A stretch of DNA of 64,000 nucleotides from Aquimixticola soesokkakensis (GTDB taxonomy: Bacteria > Pseudomonadota > Alphaproteobacteria > Rhodobacterales > Rhodobacteraceae), in the NCBI RefSeq assembly GCF_900172375.1, contig NZ_FWFS01000004.1, forward strand, positions 124,001 to 188,000, written 5' to 3'. Under the pieces are notes generated by a model, which did not search any database, was not told where the DNA came from, and saw nothing but the letters and a program-made list of their open reading frames with translations. The position numbers and the translations under genes are program-made. Below, piece after piece: positions 46,629 to 56,682 of the stretch (position 1 is its first letter; every line of letters starts with the position of its first letter).

Positions 46629-47762
46629 GTGACACACCTGACAAAGCGCGCGGCAAAGGCCGCGCTCCTGCTTGCGCTCACCGTTTCCCTCGCGGGTTGC
46701 GGATTGCCGCGTTCAGGTCCCAACAAGAAAGAAATCTTCGCCGGTTCGGTCCTGCGCGAGGGCGATGCCTTCATCGTCAGCGTCAACGACCAGGTGACCC
46801 GCGCCACCGCCGTGCAACCGGCTTTGGGCTTTTCGTCCAGCTTTACCACCGCAGGCACGCTTGGCTCGGATACGATCAATGCCGGTGACGTGCTGGGGCT
46901 GACGATTTACGAAAACGTCGAAAGCGGGCTGTTGTCAGCGACCGGCATGAACATGTCGCAACTCGCCGAAGTGCAAGTGGACGGCGACGGCTTTATTTTC
47001 GTGCCCTATGCAGGGCGTGTAAAAGCCGCCGGAAACAGCCCCGAAGCGATCCGGCGCATCATCACCGAAAAGCTCGACAGCCAGACCCCCGATCCCCAGG
47101 TCATGGTCACCCGCGTGGCTGGTGACGGTGCCTCCGTGTCGCTCACCGGTGCGATCAGCGGTCAGGGCGTTTACCCCATCGAGCGCCCCACCCGCACGCT
47201 GTCCTCGATGATCGCGCGCGCAGGCGGCGTGGCGATTGCCCCCGACATTGCCCGCATCAAGGTGGTGCGCGGCAATCAGGTTGGTGAGATCTGGTTCAAC
47301 GATCTGTTTTCCAACCCGCAAAACGACATCGCCCTGCGCAACGGCGACCGCATTTTCGTCGAGGAAGACACGCGCTCCTACACCGCGCTTGGCGCGACCG
47401 GCACACAAAGCCGCGTGGCCTTCGACAGCCAGGAATTGTCCGCCCTGGAAGCCATCGCGCAGGTCGGCGGCCTCAATCCGGCGCTTGCCGATCCCACCGG
47501 CGTGTTCATCATGCGCAACGAACCCGCAGAGATCGCCGCCTCCGTCCTCGGGCGCAGCGATCTGGTGGGCGCACAGCGCATGGTCTATGTCCTTGATCTG
47601 ACCGAACCCAACGGCATGTTCATGGCCCGCGACTTTATCATCCGCGACAGCGATACGGTCTATGTCACCGAAGCGCCGTTCAGCCAGTGGAGCAAAACCG
47701 TCTCCGCCCTCACCGGCGTTGCGACCTCGGCGGACTCGCTGAACACGCTCGCAGGCAACTAA
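46629..47762 (+). CDS. Polysaccharide export lipoprotein (Wza/KpsD family)
   Basis: A protein of 377 residues. The signal sequence ends in a lipobox, VSLAGC, so Cys 22 should be lipidated. INAGDVLGLTIYENVESGLL and FIFVPYAGRVKAAGNSPEAI form the Poly_export domain, followed by two SLBB units (VSLTGAISGQGVYPIERPTR and YTALGATGTQSRVAF). It forms the outer-membrane export channel for capsule. Upstream 195 bp (46434-46628) hold no gene. Confidence 0.9.
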   Translation: MTHLTKRAAKAALLLALTVSLAGCGLPRSGPNKKEIFAGSVLREGDAFIVSVNDQVTRATAVQPALGFSSSFTTAGTLGSDTINAGDVLGLTIYENVESGLLSATGMNMSQLAEVQVDGDGFIFVPYAGRVKAAGNSPEAIRRIITEKLDSQTPDPQVMVTRVAGDGASVSLTGAISGQGVYPIERPTRTLSSMIARAGGVAIAPDIARIKVVRGNQVGEIWFNDLFSNPQNDIALRNGDRIFVEEDTRSYTALGATGTQSRVAFDSQELSALEAIAQVGGLNPALADPTGVFIMRNEPAEIAASVLGRSDLVGAQRMVYVLDLTEPNGMFMARDFIIRDSDTVYVTEAPFSQWSKTVSALTGVATSADSLNTLAGN

Positions 47763-47766
47763 CAAC

Positions 47767-49794
47767 GTGTCGCGATACGATCCGGATCGACCCGCCGCCG
47801 AGCAGCCCTCGCGGCGGGTCTTTTTCTACAATCTGGGCTTTGCGCGCGATAAGCGCCTGCGCCGGATTATGGCCTTGGCGGGTACCCCGCTGCATCTGGG
47901 GCGTCCGCGCGCCGATGATGGCGTGGCCGTTTGGGGCCATTCCCCCTACGCCGCGCGTGGCGAGGCGGTCGCGGCCAGATACGGGGCCGCGGTTTTGCGT
48001 GTCGAGGATGCCTTCCTGCGCTCCGTCCTTCCCGCCCGCGCTCCGCGTGAAAGAGGCGTGGACCCCGGGCCGATGGGCCTGCTGATCGACAGGCGCGGGG
48101 TGCATTTCGACAGCCGCCAGCCCAGCGATCTCGAACACCTTCTGGCAAGCGACCCGCTGGATGACGCGGCGCTGCTTAACCGCGCGCGCGCGGCCATGGA
48201 TTGGATGCGGATGTCGCATTTGTCCAAGTATAATGCCTATTCCTTGGAAAAACCGCTTCCGAATGCGCCATATGTGCTGGTCATTGATCAGACACGGGGT
48301 GACGCTTCGATCAAATACGGCGGTGCGAATGACGAGATGTTCGCCGAAATGCTTGTCTTTGCGCAGGAAGAAAACCCCGGTGCCAAGATCATCATCAAAA
48401 GTCATCCCGAAACCAGCGCCGGCGCGCGCAGCGGGCATTTCGGCCCCCAACATCTGCGCCCGAATGTGGAAATCCTGACCGATCCCGTCAGCCCCTGGGC
48501 GCTGATGGAGGGCGCCATTGCGGTCTACACCGTCTCGAGCCAGATGGGGTTCGAGGCGATCCTAGCCGGCCACCGCCCGCGGGTGTTCGGCCAACCGTGG
48601 TACAGCGGTTGGGGGCTGACGCAGGATGAAAACCCTGTGGCGCGCCGTGAACGCCGCCTGACGCGGGCACAACTTTTTGCGGGGGGGATGATGCTCTACC
48701 CCCATTGGTATGACCCCTACCGCGACCGCCTCTGCGAGATCGAGGATGTGCTGGCCGCGCTTGAAGCGCAAACCCGCGCGTGGCGCGAAGATCGCCACGG
48801 CTATGTCGCCTCCGGCATGCGCCTGTGGAAACGCCGCAGTTTGAGCCGGTTTTACGGGGGCAACATCGTCTTTACCAACCGGCCAAAGCGGATCGCCAAA
48901 CTCAAGGCTGACGGGCGGCGGGCCATGATCTGGGCCGCGAAGGGCAACGCCGATCTACGGGTCGAAGACGGTTTTCTGCGCTCCAAGGGCTTGGGCGCGG
49001 ACCTTGTTCCGCCTGCCTCGCTGGTCGCGGATGACTGCGGGATCTACTACGACCCGCAAAGCCCCTCGCGACTGGAAAGGATGATCGCTGACAACACCGA
49101 CCTGCCCCTGCACAAATCGAACAGAGCAGAGGCGGTTTTGACGCGGATCACCCGAGCATCTTTGACCAAATACAACATTGGCGGGGATGCCCCCGCATTA
49201 CCCGAGGGGCAGCGCATCCTCGTCGTCGGGCAGGTCGAAGATGACGCCTCGATCAGAACCGGTGCGCAGGAAGTCCGCACGAATGCCGCCCTGTTGCAGG
49301 CCGCCCGTGCCGCTCGCCCGGATGCCATCCTGATCTATAAACCCCACCCTGATGTTGAAAAAGGCCTGCGCGCGGGCGCCGTGGACAGCGCCGCGACCTT
49401 GGCCGATGTGGTGGTCCCCAAAGCCGATCCTGTGGCGCTGATCGCGGCGGTGGATGAGGTCTGGACCATCACCTCTCTCCTGGGCTTTGAGGCGCTGTTG
49501 CGCGACCGCAAGGTTGTCACGCTTGGCGCGCCTTTTTATGCGGGATACGGGCTGACCGAGGATCGCGGCAGCGTGCCTGCGCGCCGTGGGGGGCGGGCCG
49601 GCCTTCTTGCTCTCATCCACGCCGCCTACATCGACTACCCGCGCTATTATGATGCCAAAACCGGCCTGCCCTGCCCTGTCGAAGTGATCATCGACCGGCT
49701 GGAAAGCGGCACGGTGCCGCGCAGCGGATTGGCGTTGCGACTGCTTGCCAAGGCTCAGGGCGCTGCGGCCAGCTACGCCCATCTGTGGCGCTAG
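47767..49794 (+). CDS. kpsC: KpsC-like capsule beta-Kdo transferase (two-domain)
   Basis: A protein of 675 residues with a GTG start 4 bp after the export gene. It is visibly duplicated: VEDAFLRSVLPARAPRERGV ... GVHFDSRQPSDLEHLL in the first half and VEDGFLRSKGLGADLVPPAS ... GIYYDPQSPSRLERMI in the second. This two-domain layout defines KpsC, where the halves are GT99 and GT107 transferases that make the alternating beta-Kdo linker. Its stop overlaps the convergent ribD stop by 4 bp. Confidence 0.92.
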   Translation: MSRYDPDRPAAEQPSRRVFFYNLGFARDKRLRRIMALAGTPLHLGRPRADDGVAVWGHSPYAARGEAVAARYGAAVLRVEDAFLRSVLPARAPRERGVDPGPMGLLIDRRGVHFDSRQPSDLEHLLASDPLDDAALLNRARAAMDWMRMSHLSKYNAYSLEKPLPNAPYVLVIDQTRGDASIKYGGANDEMFAEMLVFAQEENPGAKIIIKSHPETSAGARSGHFGPQHLRPNVEILTDPVSPWALMEGAIAVYTVSSQMGFEAILAGHRPRVFGQPWYSGWGLTQDENPVARRERRLTRAQLFAGGMMLYPHWYDPYRDRLCEIEDVLAALEAQTRAWREDRHGYVASGMRLWKRRSLSRFYGGNIVFTNRPKRIAKLKADGRRAMIWAAKGNADLRVEDGFLRSKGLGADLVPPASLVADDCGIYYDPQSPSRLERMIADNTDLPLHKSNRAEAVLTRITRASLTKYNIGGDAPALPEGQRILVVGQVEDDASIRTGAQEVRTNAALLQAARAARPDAILIYKPHPDVEKGLRAGAVDSAATLADVVVPKADPVALIAAVDEVWTITSLLGFEALLRDRKVVTLGAPFYAGYGLTEDRGSVPARRGGRAGLLALIHAAYIDYPRYYDAKTGLPCPVEVIIDRLESGTVPRSGLALRLLAKAQGAAASYAHLWR

Positions 49795-50894
49795 AGCGGC
49801 GTCGTGCTGCGCCAGATCGACAAAACATCCGACCCCAGCCGGTCGATGCGCTGCAACGCAAAGCGCGGTGCGCGGGCCAGATGTTGCAGCCCCAGCGCGC
49901 CCACGACCGAAACACCTTCGGCGCCGATCATCGCCCCAGCCGCATAGGCGTGGACCTCATCGACTAAATCCCCCGCAAGCAATGAGGCCGCGAGGCCGCC
50001 GCCGCCCTCGCAATACACCCGCGTCAGCCCGCGTTCCCCCAAGGCCGTCAAAGCGGCGCTGGCGCTGACAGCCCCGCGGGACAGCGGCACTTCGATCAGC
50101 TGCGCACCCAGATCGCCCCACACACGGCGCAGCTCCGGGCTTGCCTGCGGGCCGTGGATCAGCCAGAGCGGCACATCGCGCGCCGTGCGCGCCAAAGCGC
50201 CCGAAAGCGGCAGATCGAGCATCCGGCTCAATACCACGCGCACCGGCTGGCGATCATGGCCGATCTCGCGCACGGTGAGCGAGGGATCATCGTGACGCGC
50301 AGTCCCGCCCCCGACCATCACCCCGTCATGGGCCGCGCGGTCCGCATGGACACGCCGCCGCGCCAATGGCCCCGTGATCCACTGGCTTTCGCCACTCGCC
50401 GTGGCAATTTTCCCGTCCAGAGTACTGGCAAATTTCAAGGTCACCATCGGGCGGCCGCGCAAGATGCGGCTCAGAAAGCCGATCTGGTCCGATGTCGCCT
50501 CTTTTTCGCAAAGCCCAACCCCAACCTCGACGCCCGCTGCGCGCAATTTTGCAAAACCCTTACCATTCACGCGCGGATCGGGATCGCCCAGCGCGCAGAC
50601 CACCCGGGAGATGCCCGCCGCGATCAGCGCCTCGCTACACGGTCCGGTTTTGCCGGTATGCGAACAGGGTTCCAGCGTGACATAGGCCGTGGCGCCGCGC
50701 GCCTGCGCGCCCGCTTGTGCCAGAGCCATCGCTTCGGCGTGGGGGCGCCCCCCGTCCTGCGTCCAGCCCCGCCCGATGACGCGCGCGCCCTTCACCAAGA
50801 CGCAGCCCACAGCCGGATTGGGCCAAACGCGGCCCAAGCCGCGCCGCCCCAAGGCCAGAGCATGGCGCATGTGGTCGATGTCGCAGGCGCTCAC
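49791..50894 (-). CDS. ribD: Bifunctional diaminohydroxyphosphoribosylaminopyrimidine deaminase/reductase
   Basis: A protein of 367 residues. The deaminase domain has RPHAEAMALAQAG and TLEPCSHTGKTGPCSEALI, the zinc site (H-A-E...PC-x9-C). The reductase half starts PMVTLKFASTLDGKIATASG. RibD carries out the second and third steps of riboflavin synthesis. It lies 3 bp after nrdR, a usual pairing, but is cut off from the other rib genes by the capsule block. Confidence 0.95.
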   Translation of the reverse strand: MSACDIDHMRHALALGRRGLGRVWPNPAVGCVLVKGARVIGRGWTQDGGRPHAEAMALAQAGAQARGATAYVTLEPCSHTGKTGPCSEALIAAGISRVVCALGDPDPRVNGKGFAKLRAAGVEVGVGLCEKEATSDQIGFLSRILRGRPMVTLKFASTLDGKIATASGESQWITGPLARRRVHADRAAHDGVMVGGGTARHDDPSLTVREIGHDRQPVRVVLSRMLDLPLSGALARTARDVPLWLIHGPQASPELRRVWGDLGAQLIEVPLSRGAVSASAALTALGERGLTRVYCEGGGGLAASLLAGDLVDEVHAYAAGAMIGAEGVSVVGALGLQHLARAPRFALQRIDRLGSDVLSIWRSTTPL

Positions 50895-50897
50895 GCT

Positions 50898-51362
50898 TTA
50901 CTCGGGGTCGAGTTGCGGACGCAGCTCGGAGACAAATTTGTCAAAATCATCCGCGGCTTGGAAGTTTTTATACACGGACGCGAAACGCACATAGGCGACC
51001 GTGTCGATCCGCGCGAGGCTTTCCATCACGATCTCGCCGATGGCTTTGGAGGGGATGTCGGTTTCGCCCAGACTCTCGAGACGCCGCACAATCCCCGAAA
51101 TCATCTGGTCCAGACGCTCGGGATCAATGGGGCGTTTTTGCGCGGCGATGCGGATCGACCGCTCCAGTTTCGTGCGGTCGAAATCCTCACGCCGTCCGTT
51201 GGTTTTGATCACCACAAGGTCGCGCAACTGGACGCGTTCATAGGTTGTGAACCGCCCGCCACAGGCCGAACAGAACCGCCGCCGCCGGATGGCAACATGG
51301 TCTTCTGCCGGACGTGAATCTTTAACTTGAGTGTCTACATTTCCGCAAAATGGGCAACGCAT
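50898..51362 (-). CDS. nrdR: Transcriptional repressor NrdR
   Basis: A protein of 154 residues. The zinc ribbon [20 protein letters not shown] with later [20 protein letters not shown], then the ATP-cone domain ([20 protein letters not shown]). NrdR senses ATP/dATP and represses ribonucleotide reductase genes at NrdR boxes. It heads the nrdR-ribD unit. Confidence 0.96.
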   Translation of the reverse strand: MRCPFCGNVDTQVKDSRPAEDHVAIRRRRFCSACGGRFTTYERVQLRDLVVIKTNGRREDFDRTKLERSIRIAAQKRPIDPERLDQMISGIVRRLESLGETDIPSKAIGEIVMESLARIDTVAYVRFASVYKNFQAADDFDKFVSELRPQLDPE

Positions 51363-51481
51363 GTCGCAACTTTCCCTCTACCGCCTCGTGATGCTGGGGT
51401 CTGATGCCCCAGTTATCCACAGGAACTATAGGCGAGCCGCCACATCTTGGGTAGAGGGTAAATGATTCGCTAATTGTAGGA

Positions 51482-51898
51482 TCAGCGCAGCAGCGCCACG
51501 ACCTCGCGGGTCTGCGCGCGGGCACGATGTTCGAAAAGGTATAGTCCTTGCCATGTTCCAAGCGTCATACGCCCGTTTATGACCGGAATAGACAAGGTGA
51601 TCGGCAACATCGCGGCCTTGATATGGGCGGGCATATCGTCCGGCCCCTCATAGGTATGCGTGAGATAGGCCATCGACGGGTCGCTGGTCGGCGGCACAAG
51701 GCGGTGAAAAAACGCCGCCAGATCGCTTTGCACTTCGGGATCGGCATTTTCCTGAATGAGCAACGAGGCAGAGGTGTGGCGCACCTGCAGCGTCAACAGG
51801 GCTTCACGCGCATCGGCTTGCCTTACCCAGGCAACCACATCGCGGGTAAATTCATAAAGCCCCGCCCCCGCCGTCTGGATCGTGAAATTCATGTGCAT
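51482..51898 (-). CDS. YjbQ/UPF0047 family protein
   Basis: A protein of 138 residues from ATG 51898, behind AGGAG. LTLQVRHTSASLLIQENADP, then HTYEGPDDMPAHIKAAMLPI and LGTWQGLYLFEHRA, are the complete YjbQ motifs with conserved His residues. Members have weak thiamine-phosphate synthase activity in vitro; the true role is uncertain. It is divergent from the dienelactone hydrolase gene. Confidence 0.9.
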   Translation of the reverse strand: MHMNFTIQTAGAGLYEFTRDVVAWVRQADAREALLTLQVRHTSASLLIQENADPEVQSDLAAFFHRLVPPTSDPSMAYLTHTYEGPDDMPAHIKAAMLPITLSIPVINGRMTLGTWQGLYLFEHRARAQTREVVALLR

Positions 51899-51995
51899 AG
51901 GCGCTCCTCGGGCCGTGATCACGGCACTGTCATCTTGAAACGGTTCGACCTGGTCTAGCCTTTGGGGGCACCTGCAAACCGGATGGAGACAGTCT

Positions 51996-52922
51996 ATGAC
52001 CCAGAACCCCACGCCCACAACGCCCCCGCGCCTCAGCGCCAAAGATTTCCCGCCAGAACTGCTGCAACTTTACGATTTCTACGCCCACGGCAAGATCACC
52101 AAACGTGATTTTCTGGAAAAAGCGGGCCGCTACGCGCTTGGCGGGCTGACCGCCATCGCCGTTCTGAACCTGATGAAACCGAACTACGCGCTGGCGCAAC
52201 AGATCGATTTTACCGATCCAGATATCATCGCCGAATATATCACCTATCCGTCGCCAAACGGACATGGTGAGGTGCGTGGCTACCTCGTGCGCCCCGCTGT
52301 CGAGGGTGTCGCCGTGGTCGAGCCGAAAGGGGGCGTTGTGGTGGTTCACGAAAACCGTGGCCTCAATCCCTATATCGAAGATGTCGCGCGCCGCACCGCC
52401 AAAGCGGGATTTGTCGCGCTGGCCCCTGACGGGTTGTCGAGCCTTGGCGGCTATCCCGGAAACGACGACAAGGGCCGCGAATTACAATCGCAGGTCGATC
52501 CTGAAAAGCTGATGAACGACTTTTTTGCCGCTGTCGAATTCCTGATGGCCAGCCCGATGGTGAATAGCAAAGTCGGGATCACGGGCTTTTGCTACGGCGG
52601 CGGTGTCGCCAATGCCGCCGCGGTTGCCTACCCCGAATTGCGCGCGGCGGTGCCGTTTTACGGACGCCAACCCGACCCGCAGAGCGCCAAGGACGTCAAA
52701 GCGGCGCTGATGCTGCACTATGCCAGCCTGGATACGCGCATCACCGATGGCTGGCCCGCCTACCAAGAGGCATTGGACGCCGCGGGCATCCCCTATGAGG
52801 CTTTCATTTATGAAGGCGTCAACCACGGGTTCCACAACGATTCAACCCCCCGCTATGACCCGCAAGCGGCAGAACTGGCCTGGTCACGCACCATTGACCT
52901 GTTCAACGCGCAGCTGGCCTGA
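51996..52922 (+). CDS. Dienelactone hydrolase family protein (YghX-like)
   Basis: A protein of 308 residues. Near residues 40-65 it has TKRDFLEKAGRYALGGLTAI, a membrane or export-like stretch ending LAQQ, found in DLH proteins of this long type. The hydrolase domain follows: VVVVHENRGLNPYIEDVARR, GFCYGGGVANAAA (nucleophile Cys), and NHGFHNDSTPRYD (His). It would cleave a cyclic ester or similar substrate, perhaps in the periplasm. Its actual substrate is unknown. Confidence 0.88.
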   Translation: MTQNPTPTTPPRLSAKDFPPELLQLYDFYAHGKITKRDFLEKAGRYALGGLTAIAVLNLMKPNYALAQQIDFTDPDIIAEYITYPSPNGHGEVRGYLVRPAVEGVAVVEPKGGVVVVHENRGLNPYIEDVARRTAKAGFVALAPDGLSSLGGYPGNDDKGRELQSQVDPEKLMNDFFAAVEFLMASPMVNSKVGITGFCYGGGVANAAAVAYPELRAAVPFYGRQPDPQSAKDVKAALMLHYASLDTRITDGWPAYQEALDAAGIPYEAFIYEGVNHGFHNDSTPRYDPQAAELAWSRTIDLFNAQLA

Positions 52923-52954
52923 GCGACAGGGCGGGGCTGACGCGCGCGGCCCCG

Positions 52955-53362
52955 CTACCCTAATGCCTCAAACTGCACGCGCGCGGCGCGAATGTCCTCG
53001 GCGTGCAGATTGGCCCAGTCGATGAGCGCCCCGATGGGCTGCAAGACGGACTGCCCCAGCGGGGTCAGACTATATTCCACCGAGGGTGGTTTGGTGTCGA
53101 AAACGCGCCGCGCCACCATTCCGTCGCGTTCCAGATCGCGCAGCGTCTGCGTCAGCATCCGCTTTGAAATATCCGGTAATGCCCGCCCTAACGCATTGAA
53201 CCGTTGTGGTGCCTGCGACAACTCCATCAGCACCAGAGTTGTCCATTTGGACGCGACATGGTCCAGCAGGTTGCGCACGGGGCAATTTTCCAGCCCCGCC
53301 ACATGCAACTCGCGCTGCATTTTGAGCCTGTCCAAGCGGCTCATGGTGCCCGTGTCACGCAT
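52955..53362 (-). CDS. HxlR-family transcriptional regulator (YtfH-like)
   Basis: A protein of 135 residues. CPVRNLLDHVASKWTTLVLM and RFNALGRALPDISKRMLTQTLRDLERDG form the HxlR winged helix, with Cys near the start as a possible redox sensor. It is divergent from the qorB-like gene (110-bp gap), the same arrangement as E. coli ytfH-ytfG, and probably represses it in response to quinone or electrophile stress. Confidence 0.9.
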   Translation of the reverse strand: MRDTGTMSRLDRLKMQRELHVAGLENCPVRNLLDHVASKWTTLVLMELSQAPQRFNALGRALPDISKRMLTQTLRDLERDGMVARRVFDTKPPSVEYSLTPLGQSVLQPIGALIDWANLHAEDIRAARVQFEALG

Positions 53363-53471
53363 GGTGGTTCCCTTCGTGTTCCCTTGTTCCCAAATCCTGC
53401 CTCCTTTTCAGCGGCAGATAGAGTCTCATATTGAGACCTATAACTGATTCGAGACCAAAAAGGAAAACATC

Positions 53472-54314
53472 ATGTCCACCACCTACCTCATCACCGGCGC
53501 CACGGGCCAATTGGGCCAAAAAGTGACCGCTACCCTGGCCAAAACCGTGCCAGCCGCGCAGATCCGCGTTCTGGCGCGCAAAGAGGCCGATGTCGCCGCG
53601 TTGCGCGCTCTGGGCTATGACGCGCGGCTTGCCAGCTACACCGACACAGCGGCGCTATCTGCCGCGCTCAAAGGGGTGGATCGGCTGCTGCTGATTTCCT
53701 CCAGCGAAGTGGGCCAGCGCGCGGTCCAGCATCGCAACGTCATCGACGCCGCAAAGGCCGAAGGGGTTAGCTTTATCGCCTATACCTCGATCCTGCGCGC
53801 CGATAGCTCGCCCATGGCGCTGGCGGGCGAGCATCTGGAAACCGAAGCCATGCTCGCCGCCTCGGGCCTTTCCTTTACGCTGCTGCGCAACGGCTGGTAT
53901 TCGGAAAACATCACCATGACAGCGGCGCAAGACCTTGAGCTGGGGCAACATTTCGGCGCGGCCGGTGCGGGAAAGTTTTCGACCGCCAGCCGTCAGGACT
54001 ATGCCGAAGCCGCAGTGGCGGTGCTTTTGGGCGGGCACGATGGCACGGTGCTGGAACTGGCGGGCGATAGCGCCGTCACCCTGTCGGACTATGCCGCTAT
54101 TCTGTCGAAAGCCTCTGGCAAACCGGTGACCTACACCGATCTGCCCCAAGCCGATTTCGCCGCTGCCCTGAAAGGCGCGGGCCTGCCCGAGGGGCTTGCA
54201 GAGATCTTGGCCGATTCAGACGCGAAAGCGGCCGAGGGCTGGCTGTTTGACGACAGCAAAACGCTCTCGAACCTGATCGGCCGCCCGACCACGCCGATCG
54301 GCGACCTGCTGTAA
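53472..54314 (+). CDS. qorB: NAD(P)H:quinone oxidoreductase QorB-like
   Basis: A protein of 280 residues. MSTTYLITGATGQLGQKVTA is the Rossmann GxxGxxG loop of atypical SDRs, with RLLLISSSEVGQRAVQHRNV and LLRNGWYSENITMTAAQDLE typical of QorB/NmrA-like quinone reductases. It reduces quinones with NADPH. It is divergent from its probable regulator and ends at a strong terminator. Confidence 0.88.
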   Translation: MSTTYLITGATGQLGQKVTATLAKTVPAAQIRVLARKEADVAALRALGYDARLASYTDTAALSAALKGVDRLLLISSSEVGQRAVQHRNVIDAAKAEGVSFIAYTSILRADSSPMALAGEHLETEAMLAASGLSFTLLRNGWYSENITMTAAQDLELGQHFGAAGAGKFSTASRQDYAEAAVAVLLGGHDGTVLELAGDSAVTLSDYAAILSKASGKPVTYTDLPQADFAAALKGAGLPEGLAEILADSDAKAAEGWLFDDSKTLSNLIGRPTTPIGDLL

Positions 54315-54323
54315 CCCGACAAC

Positions 54324-54353
54324 AAAAAGGGCGCCTTTGCGGGCGCCCTTTTT
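54324..54353. terminator. Bidirectional intrinsic terminator between qorB and rpoD
   Basis: AAAAAGGGCGCC (54324-54335) pairs with GGCGCCCTTTTT (54342-54353). With A and T runs on both sides it can end qorB (plus) and rpoD (minus), which converge here. Confidence 0.9.
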
Positions 54354-54375
54354 CGATTGTCCGACCTGTGGCCGT

Positions 54376-56385
54376 TTACTGATCGAGGAAGCTGCGCAGC
54401 TTGCGCGAGCGGCTGGGGTGTTTCAGTTTGCGCAGCGCTTTTGCTTCGATCTGGCGGATGCGTTCGCGGGTGACCGAGAACTGCTGACCCACTTCTTCCA
54501 GCGTGTGGTCGGTGTTCATGCCGATGCCAAAGCGCATCCGCAAAACCCGTTCCTCGCGCGGGGTAAGGGACGCCAGCACGCGGGTCGTGGTTTCCTTCAG
54601 GTTCTCCTGAATGGCGGAATCCAGCGGCAGGATCGCGTTCTTGTCCTCGATGAAATCGCCAAGCTGGCTGTCTTCCTCATCGCCAATCGGCGTTTCGAGA
54701 GAAATCGGCTCTTTGGCGATTTTCATCACCTTGCGCACTTTTTCCAGCGGCATTTGCAGCTTTTCGGCCAGCTCTTCGGGGGTCGGCTCGCGGCCGATCT
54801 CGTGCAGCATCTGGCGCCCGGTGCGCACCAGCTTGTTGATCGTTTCGATCATATGCACCGGAATACGGATGGTGCGGGCCTGATCGGCGATCGAGCGGGT
54901 GATGGCCTGACGAATCCACCAGGTCGCATAGGTCGAGAATTTATAGCCGCGACGATATTCGAACTTATCGACGGCCTTCATCAGACCGATGTTGCCCTCC
55001 TGGATCAAATCGAGGAATTGCAAACCACGGTTGGTGTATTTTTTCGCAATCGAAATCACGAGGCGCAGGTTGGCCTCGACCATTTCCTTCTTGGCCTGAC
55101 GCGCTTCCTTTTCGCCCTTTTGCACCTGTTGGACGATGCGGCGGAATTCGGTGATGTCGACGCCGACATAGGTGCCGACCTGCGCCATCTCGCCGCGCAG
55201 TTCCTCGATCTTGGGTGTGAAGCGCTCCATCAGCGTTTCCCAGCCGCGACCGCTTTTCTGGTTCATCCGCTCCAGCCAGGTGGGGTCCAGTTCGTAGCCG
55301 CGATATTCCTCGATGAATTCGCGGCGGTTGATCCGCGCCTGATCGGCAAGTTTGACCATGCCGCTGTCGATCATCATCAGGCGTTTGTTGATGCCGTAAA
55401 GCTGGTCGATCAGCGCTTCGATCCGGTTGTTGTGCAGGTGCATCGAGTTGACCAACTCAACGATTTCGCTACGCAATTTCTGATAGGCCGCTTCTTCGCG
55501 CTCGGAAAAACTGTCATCCTCGTTGAGGGTCGCGGACATCCGCAGATCCTGCATTTCCGAGAGCAGCGCATAGTCGTCCGCAATGCGATCGAGGGTTTCA
55601 AGCACGCGCGGTTTAAGCGCCGCTTCCATCGCCGCAAGCGACATGTTTTCTTTTTCGTCTTCGTCGTCATCGTCATCGGAGGCAATCGGGTTGCCATCGG
55701 CGTCGAGTTCGCTTTGTCCGCCCGACTGCTGCTCGCCCGCGTTGGCCGCGGCAGGGGCGGCGCCCAGACCTTCGACCACGCCCGCGTTTTCGGCCTCTTC
55801 CTCAAGCGAGCCGCCAAAGGTCGCATCAAGGTCGATCACATCGCGCAGCAAAATGTCTTCCGACAAAAGTTCGTCGCGCCAGATCGTGATCGCCTGAAAG
55901 GTCAGCGGGCTTTCGCACAGACCCGCGATCATCGTGTTGCGACCGGCTTCGATCCGTTTGGCGATGGCGATCTCGCCCTCGCGCGACAGCAGTTCGACCG
56001 AGCCCATTTCGCGCAGATACATGCGCACGGGGTCGTCGGTGCGATCCAGCTTTTCGGTTTCGGAATTGGCCAGCGTGACATCGCGCCCGCCCGAAGCCAC
56101 CTGCACCAGATCACCGCCCGCAGCGGTGTTGGAGGCGTCCTCGTCCTCGACATCCTCGTCCTCGATCACGTTGATGCCCATTTCCGACAGCATCGACATG
56201 ACGTCCTCGATCTGCTCGGAGGACACCTGTTCGGGAGGAAGCACTTTGTTGAGCTGATCGTAGGTGATGTAGCCCTTCTCGCGAGCGTCTGCGATCATCT
56301 TTTTGACCGCAGTCTGGCTCATGTCGAGCATGGCTTCCTGATCCTGATCGTCAGTCTTCTGGTCGTCGGTATCTTTAGCGGCCAT
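54376..56385 (-). CDS. rpoD: Primary sigma factor RpoD (sigma-70)
   Basis: A protein of 669 residues from ATG 56385. Region 1.1 ([20 protein letters not shown]), an acidic insert with runs of Asp and Glu, region 2 ([45 protein letters not shown]) and region 4 ([26 protein letters not shown]) are all present. Directs housekeeping transcription. The frame upstream of 56385 is not conserved. It lies after dnaG, the usual macromolecular-synthesis order. Confidence 0.96.
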   Translation of the reverse strand: MAAKDTDDQKTDDQDQEAMLDMSQTAVKKMIADAREKGYITYDQLNKVLPPEQVSSEQIEDVMSMLSEMGINVIEDEDVEDEDASNTAAGGDLVQVASGGRDVTLANSETEKLDRTDDPVRMYLREMGSVELLSREGEIAIAKRIEAGRNTMIAGLCESPLTFQAITIWRDELLSEDILLRDVIDLDATFGGSLEEEAENAGVVEGLGAAPAAANAGEQQSGGQSELDADGNPIASDDDDDEDEKENMSLAAMEAALKPRVLETLDRIADDYALLSEMQDLRMSATLNEDDSFSEREEAAYQKLRSEIVELVNSMHLHNNRIEALIDQLYGINKRLMMIDSGMVKLADQARINRREFIEEYRGYELDPTWLERMNQKSGRGWETLMERFTPKIEELRGEMAQVGTYVGVDITEFRRIVQQVQKGEKEARQAKKEMVEANLRLVISIAKKYTNRGLQFLDLIQEGNIGLMKAVDKFEYRRGYKFSTYATWWIRQAITRSIADQARTIRIPVHMIETINKLVRTGRQMLHEIGREPTPEELAEKLQMPLEKVRKVMKIAKEPISLETPIGDEEDSQLGDFIEDKNAILPLDSAIQENLKETTTRVLASLTPREERVLRMRFGIGMNTDHTLEEVGQQFSVTRERIRQIEAKALRKLKHPSRSRKLRSFLDQ

Positions 56386-56682
56386 CAGGCACTCCTCATC
56401 CAGAACGCGCCCCGTCATCCGAAGCGTTGGTGTCGGGCCGTTTGCGGAGCATCCCCCGCGCAACCCGCCGCAAATTCCAGCGTTGCCAGCGTGCACAACA
56501 CACATCTGGCGGTTCCTCATTTCGACCAGCGGGGACAGGCGCAGCCTATCCCTGATGGCTTAGCGAATCATTAACCTCGAATCAGTGATTCGCACTCCCA
56601 TATATCCTTAAGTGTTTCAGGGCTGATCCACCAGAGAGGGGCGGGCGTTGCGCTTGGGGTGTGTTAAGACCCTGATCGAGGT

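Noticed and set aside
54337-56574. A 745-codon open frame on the plus strand across rpoD
   Set aside because: It is exactly antisense to rpoD, has His/Phe/Asp-rich composition without domains, and reflects strong GC3 bias. The reverse strand is a clear sigma-70.
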